From: Prolixibacteraceae bacterium
Lineage (GTDB): Bacteria > Bacteroidota > Bacteroidia > Bacteroidales > Prolixibacteraceae
Assembly: GCA_018648265.1 (NCBI GenBank)
Contig: JABGRN010000004.1
Coordinates: 62,001-126,000 of the forward strand
DNA: 64,000 nucleotides
Direction: 5' to 3'
Part shown: positions 61,849-64,000 of the stretch, piece by piece
Layout of the letters: each line of letters opens with the position of its first letter
Numbering within the stretch: the first letter of the stretch is position 1
Notes under the pieces: model-generated
The model's input: the letters and a program-made list of their open reading frames with translations, nothing else
Databases searched by the model: none
What the model was told of the DNA's origin: nothing
Translations under genes and position numbers: made by a program

Positions 61849-61971
61849 TACCCCCTGTTTCGTCCTTGCTCCGATAAATCGGAGACGGCGGCCTCCACTG
61901 TCCCCCTCAATTGAGGGGGACAGTTTGAGCCGTAAGACCGCTTGACGGGATAAAGGCGATAACAGGGGGTA
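61849..61971 (+). repeat. 123-bp MITE-like element with inverted ends
   Basis: Bounded by perfect 11-bp inverted repeats TACCCCCTGTT (61849-61859) and AACAGGGGGTA (61961-61971). Inside are a perfect 26-bp palindrome (61898-61923, centre CTCAATTGAG) and CTCCGAT-AA-ATCGGAG (61869-61884). The short minus-strand frames crossing it are not genes. G/C content differs strongly from the flanks. It lies in the shared upstream region of hicB and kbl, and a TA may be the target duplication. Confidence 0.65.
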
Positions 61972-62072
61972 TAACCCAAACTTTCGCCACATTTTCAGAA
62001 TTCTGTTTTTTATCAATGTTTGTTTCTTCGATATTCATTTAATTTGTATTTCAAAATATAAATATTCCCAAG

Positions 62073-63260
62073 ATGTACGGAAAAATTAAACAAGACCTGC
62101 AAACGACACTTGAAGAGTTAAAAGAGCAAGGTTTATATAAATCGGAACGAATTATTACTTCTTCGCAAAGTTCCGAGATTTCGGTTTCAACTGGCGAAAC
62201 AGTTTTAAATTTTTGTGCCAATAATTATCTGGGATTAGCAAATAATCCAGAAGTAATAAAAGCGGCGCAAGATATTATGAATGACTGGGGATTTGGACTT
62301 TCATCTGTTCGTTTTATTTGCGGGACTCAGCAAATTCATAAAACCCTTGAACAAAAAACTTCTGAGTTTCTTGGAACCGAAGACACCATTTTATATGTGG
62401 CGGCTTTTGATGCCAACGGTGGGGTTTTTGAACCTTTACTTGGCCCCGATTCCGCAATCATTTCCGACGAGTTGAACCACGCTTCAATTATCGACGGTGT
62501 GCGTTTGTGTAAGGCACAGCGGTTCCGTTACAAACATTCGAATATGGAAGAGCTGGAGCAGTGTTTGAAAGATGCAGCCGAAACCAAATACCGGATTATT
62601 GTTACCGACGGTGTTTTTTCAATGGATGGCGATTTGGTAAAACTTCCTGAAATAGTTGAACTGGCAGAAAAATACGATGCACTGGTAATGGTTGACGATT
62701 CGCACGCAACCGGATATATTGGCAAAACCGGACGGGGAACTGCCGAGCATTTTGGACTGCTGGGAAAAATCGACATCATTACTACCACTTTCGGAAAAGC
62801 CATGGGCGGTGGAAACGGTGGATGTACATCAGGGAAAAAAGAGATTATTGATATGTTGCGCCAACGTTCGCGCCCTTATTTATTTTCGAATACCCTGGCA
62901 CCGGCAACTGTTGGGGCAACATTAAAAGTAATTGAAATGCTTTCCGGCAATGGCGAATTACCTGCAAAAACAATAGCAAATGCCAAACACTTCCGCACAA
63001 AAATGGAAGCAGCCAGATTCGACCTTGTAAAAGGCGACACCGCAATTGTTCCGGTAATGATTTACGACGAACCGCTGGCCATAAAATTCGCAGATGAACT
63101 TTTAAAAGAAGGAGTTTATGTAATTGGCTTCTGTTTCCCTGTTGTACCTCGCGGAAAAGCAAGAATCAGGGTTCAGCTTTCGGCAGCGCACACAACTGCG
63201 CAGATTGATACTGCTGTTGGGGCTTTTATTAAAGTGGGGAAAAAACTGGAAATAATTTAG
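62073..63260 (+). CDS. kbl: Glycine C-acetyltransferase (2-amino-3-ketobutyrate CoA ligase)
   Basis: 395 residues, full length for Kbl. PLP-dependent alpha-oxoamine synthase fold: NNYLGLANNPEV, FICGTQQIHKTLEQ, MVDDSHATGYIG with D208 and H211, and the PLP lysine K242 in TTTFGKAMGGG. It splits 2-amino-3-ketobutyrate with CoA into glycine and acetyl-CoA, the second step of threonine degradation, in the cytoplasm. The dehydrogenase partner tdh is not next to it here. Start ATG 62073 begins MYGKIKQDL, as in other Kbl. Serine palmitoyltransferase or KAPA synthase relatives are less likely because of the N-terminal and active-site sequence. Confidence 0.95.
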   Translation: MYGKIKQDLQTTLEELKEQGLYKSERIITSSQSSEISVSTGETVLNFCANNYLGLANNPEVIKAAQDIMNDWGFGLSSVRFICGTQQIHKTLEQKTSEFLGTEDTILYVAAFDANGGVFEPLLGPDSAIISDELNHASIIDGVRLCKAQRFRYKHSNMEELEQCLKDAAETKYRIIVTDGVFSMDGDLVKLPEIVELAEKYDALVMVDDSHATGYIGKTGRGTAEHFGLLGKIDIITTTFGKAMGGGNGGCTSGKKEIIDMLRQRSRPYLFSNTLAPATVGATLKVIEMLSGNGELPAKTIANAKHFRTKMEAARFDLVKGDTAIVPVMIYDEPLAIKFADELLKEGVYVIGFCFPVVPRGKARIRVQLSAAHTTAQIDTAVGAFIKVGKKLEII

Positions 63261-63390
63261 TCGATTTTTAATAAATTTTGAGGACTTTAAATACTAGAGG
63301 TACGATGCAACGCGTCTCTATTATTTTAATCCAAGATCCAACACCTCATTCCCAACTCGATTGGGAATCTTTACCAACACTAATTCCAAA

Positions 63391-63510
63391 CCGCCGGTTG
63401 GGAAACCGGCTGCCCCGGGCGGGATCCTGATTTTCCAAATCAGGGAAAACAAACATTACGGTTAAAACACACAATAAATTATCGCTCGCAAAAAAAAACT
63501 GCAGGCAAAA
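63391..63510 (+). repeat. 120-bp twin-hairpin repeat, copy 1
   Basis: GCCGGTT-GGGA-AACCGGC (63393-63410) and CCTGATTT-TCC-AAATCAGG (63426-63444) form two stem-loops separated by a C/G-rich linker (TGCCCCGGGCGG). Then follow AAACATTACGGTTAAAAC and GCAGGCAAAA. Copy 2 at 63782 differs at only a few bases, and both stems are kept. Confidence 0.85.
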
Positions 63511-63781
63511 TTGGTGGTAATGTTCTTTTGGCTATTCCTGTATTTGATACTTTAATTGAATGATGAATGTCGATTAACGAATGCCGATTTGTGATGTAAT
63601 CAAAATACTTCAGTATTCTAAAATCGTTAATCGGTGTTGGATATTATATTGCGGAAAATAATTAAAAAGCCAATTTTAGGTGCAATTCATGGGCACTTTC
63701 CAGAATGTATAATTTTTACTTTTGGGATTCCTGCTTATAAAAGTCAGGGAAAATGTAGTAGAAACGTAGGTCTGCAAAAAA

Positions 63782-63901
63782 CCGCCGGTTGGGAAACCGG
63801 CTGCCCCGGGCGGAACCCTGATTTTCCAAATCAGGGAAAACAAACATTACGGTTAAAACCCGCAATAAATTATCGCTTGCAAAAAGAACCTGCAGGCAAA
63901 A
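63782..63901 (+). repeat. 120-bp twin-hairpin repeat, copy 2
   Basis: Same length and structure as copy 1, 391 bp further right. Substitutions are outside the stems or in the linker (GGATC to GAACC; ACACAC to CCCGCA). Confidence 0.85.
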
Positions 63902-64000
63902 CAATCTTTTAACAATTAATGTTAAAACCAAACATAAAAAAATTTCAAGCAAACTACTCTTGCTCCGTAAAATTTATGTTTATTTCGTTTGGTAGTTTTG

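Larger units (their letters stand above)
63261..64000 (+). other. 740-bp gene-free end of window
   Basis: No real gene recognised. It holds a hairpin ATTCCCAA-CTCGA-TTGGGAAT (63348-63368) and the two 120-bp repeats listed separately. The frame at 63634-63912 crosses the second repeat and has no protein-like composition. Confidence 0.6.

Noticed and set aside
61782-62016. Two overlapping minus-strand reading frames upstream of hicB
   Set aside because: They run through the MITE-like element with its palindromes, have biased composition and match no family I know.
63634-63912. 92-codon frame near the window end
   Set aside because: It crosses the 120-bp repeat, and its translation follows the repeat rather than a protein.

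Overview
The window is an AT-rich stretch of a Bacteroidota chromosome. I suspect the Marinilabiliales/Prolixibacteraceae, but the sequence alone cannot fix the family. Signs are TAnnTTTG-type -7 promoter boxes, few Shine-Dalgarno sequences, secreted proteins with short signal peptides ending in Q just after the cleavage site, a one-protein hybrid two-component regulator ending in an AraC helix-turn-helix, a TonB-dependent receptor with a carboxypeptidase-regulatory-like N-terminus, and G/C-rich palindromic intergenic repeats. I saw no tRNA, rRNA, CRISPR array, transposase or integrase. Almost everything from 1 to 58.4 kb is on the + strand.

Region 1 (1-24.5 kb) is a head-to-tail array of ten large FtsX/MacB-type ABC permeases (called P1 to P10 here; P1 is cut by the window start). 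Each complete one is about 770-810 residues with eight predicted membrane helices and two periplasmic domains, and none has an ATPase domain. Their amino-terminal 700 residues differ strongly, but the last ~95 residues are almost the same in nearly all of them, also at DNA level, as if this end is kept uniform by gene conversion. The array also holds two near-identical DUF559 nuclease-like genes bracketed by palindromic repeats, and four orphan fragments of the permease 3' end. A TPR-type hybrid histidine kinase/AraC regulator (24.8-27.8 kb) follows directly.

Region 2 (28-50 kb) is a patchwork of small secreted or cytoplasmic accessory genes: an SBBP beta-propeller protein, a class-C-like beta-lactamase-fold lipoprotein, an MBL-fold hydrolase, duplicated alpha/beta hydrolases, PD40 (WD40-like) propeller lipoproteins, Crp/Fnr and TetR regulators, an S41 peptidase, small outer-membrane proteins, DUF4386 membrane proteins, oxidoreductases, methyltransferases and esterases. 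It is rich in recent duplications and broken genes: a PD40 gene with an internal deletion, a methyltransferase interrupted by one amber codon, and short C-terminal remnants of PD40, alpha/beta hydrolase and DUF4386 genes. It looks like a fast-turnover accessory island.

Region 3 (50.3-58.4 kb) is a TonB-dependent receptor followed by permease P11, the only ABC ATPase of the window, and permease P12. This is a complete envelope ABC module, and its ATPase could in principle also energise the orphan permeases of region 1 (inference).

Region 4 (58.5-64 kb) holds a DUF4143-type AAA ATPase whose promoter is surrounded by inverted repeats, gltX, a hicB gene with a frameshifted hicA, a 123-bp MITE-like element, kbl (glycine C-acetyltransferase), and a gene-free end with two copies of a 120-bp twin-hairpin repeat.
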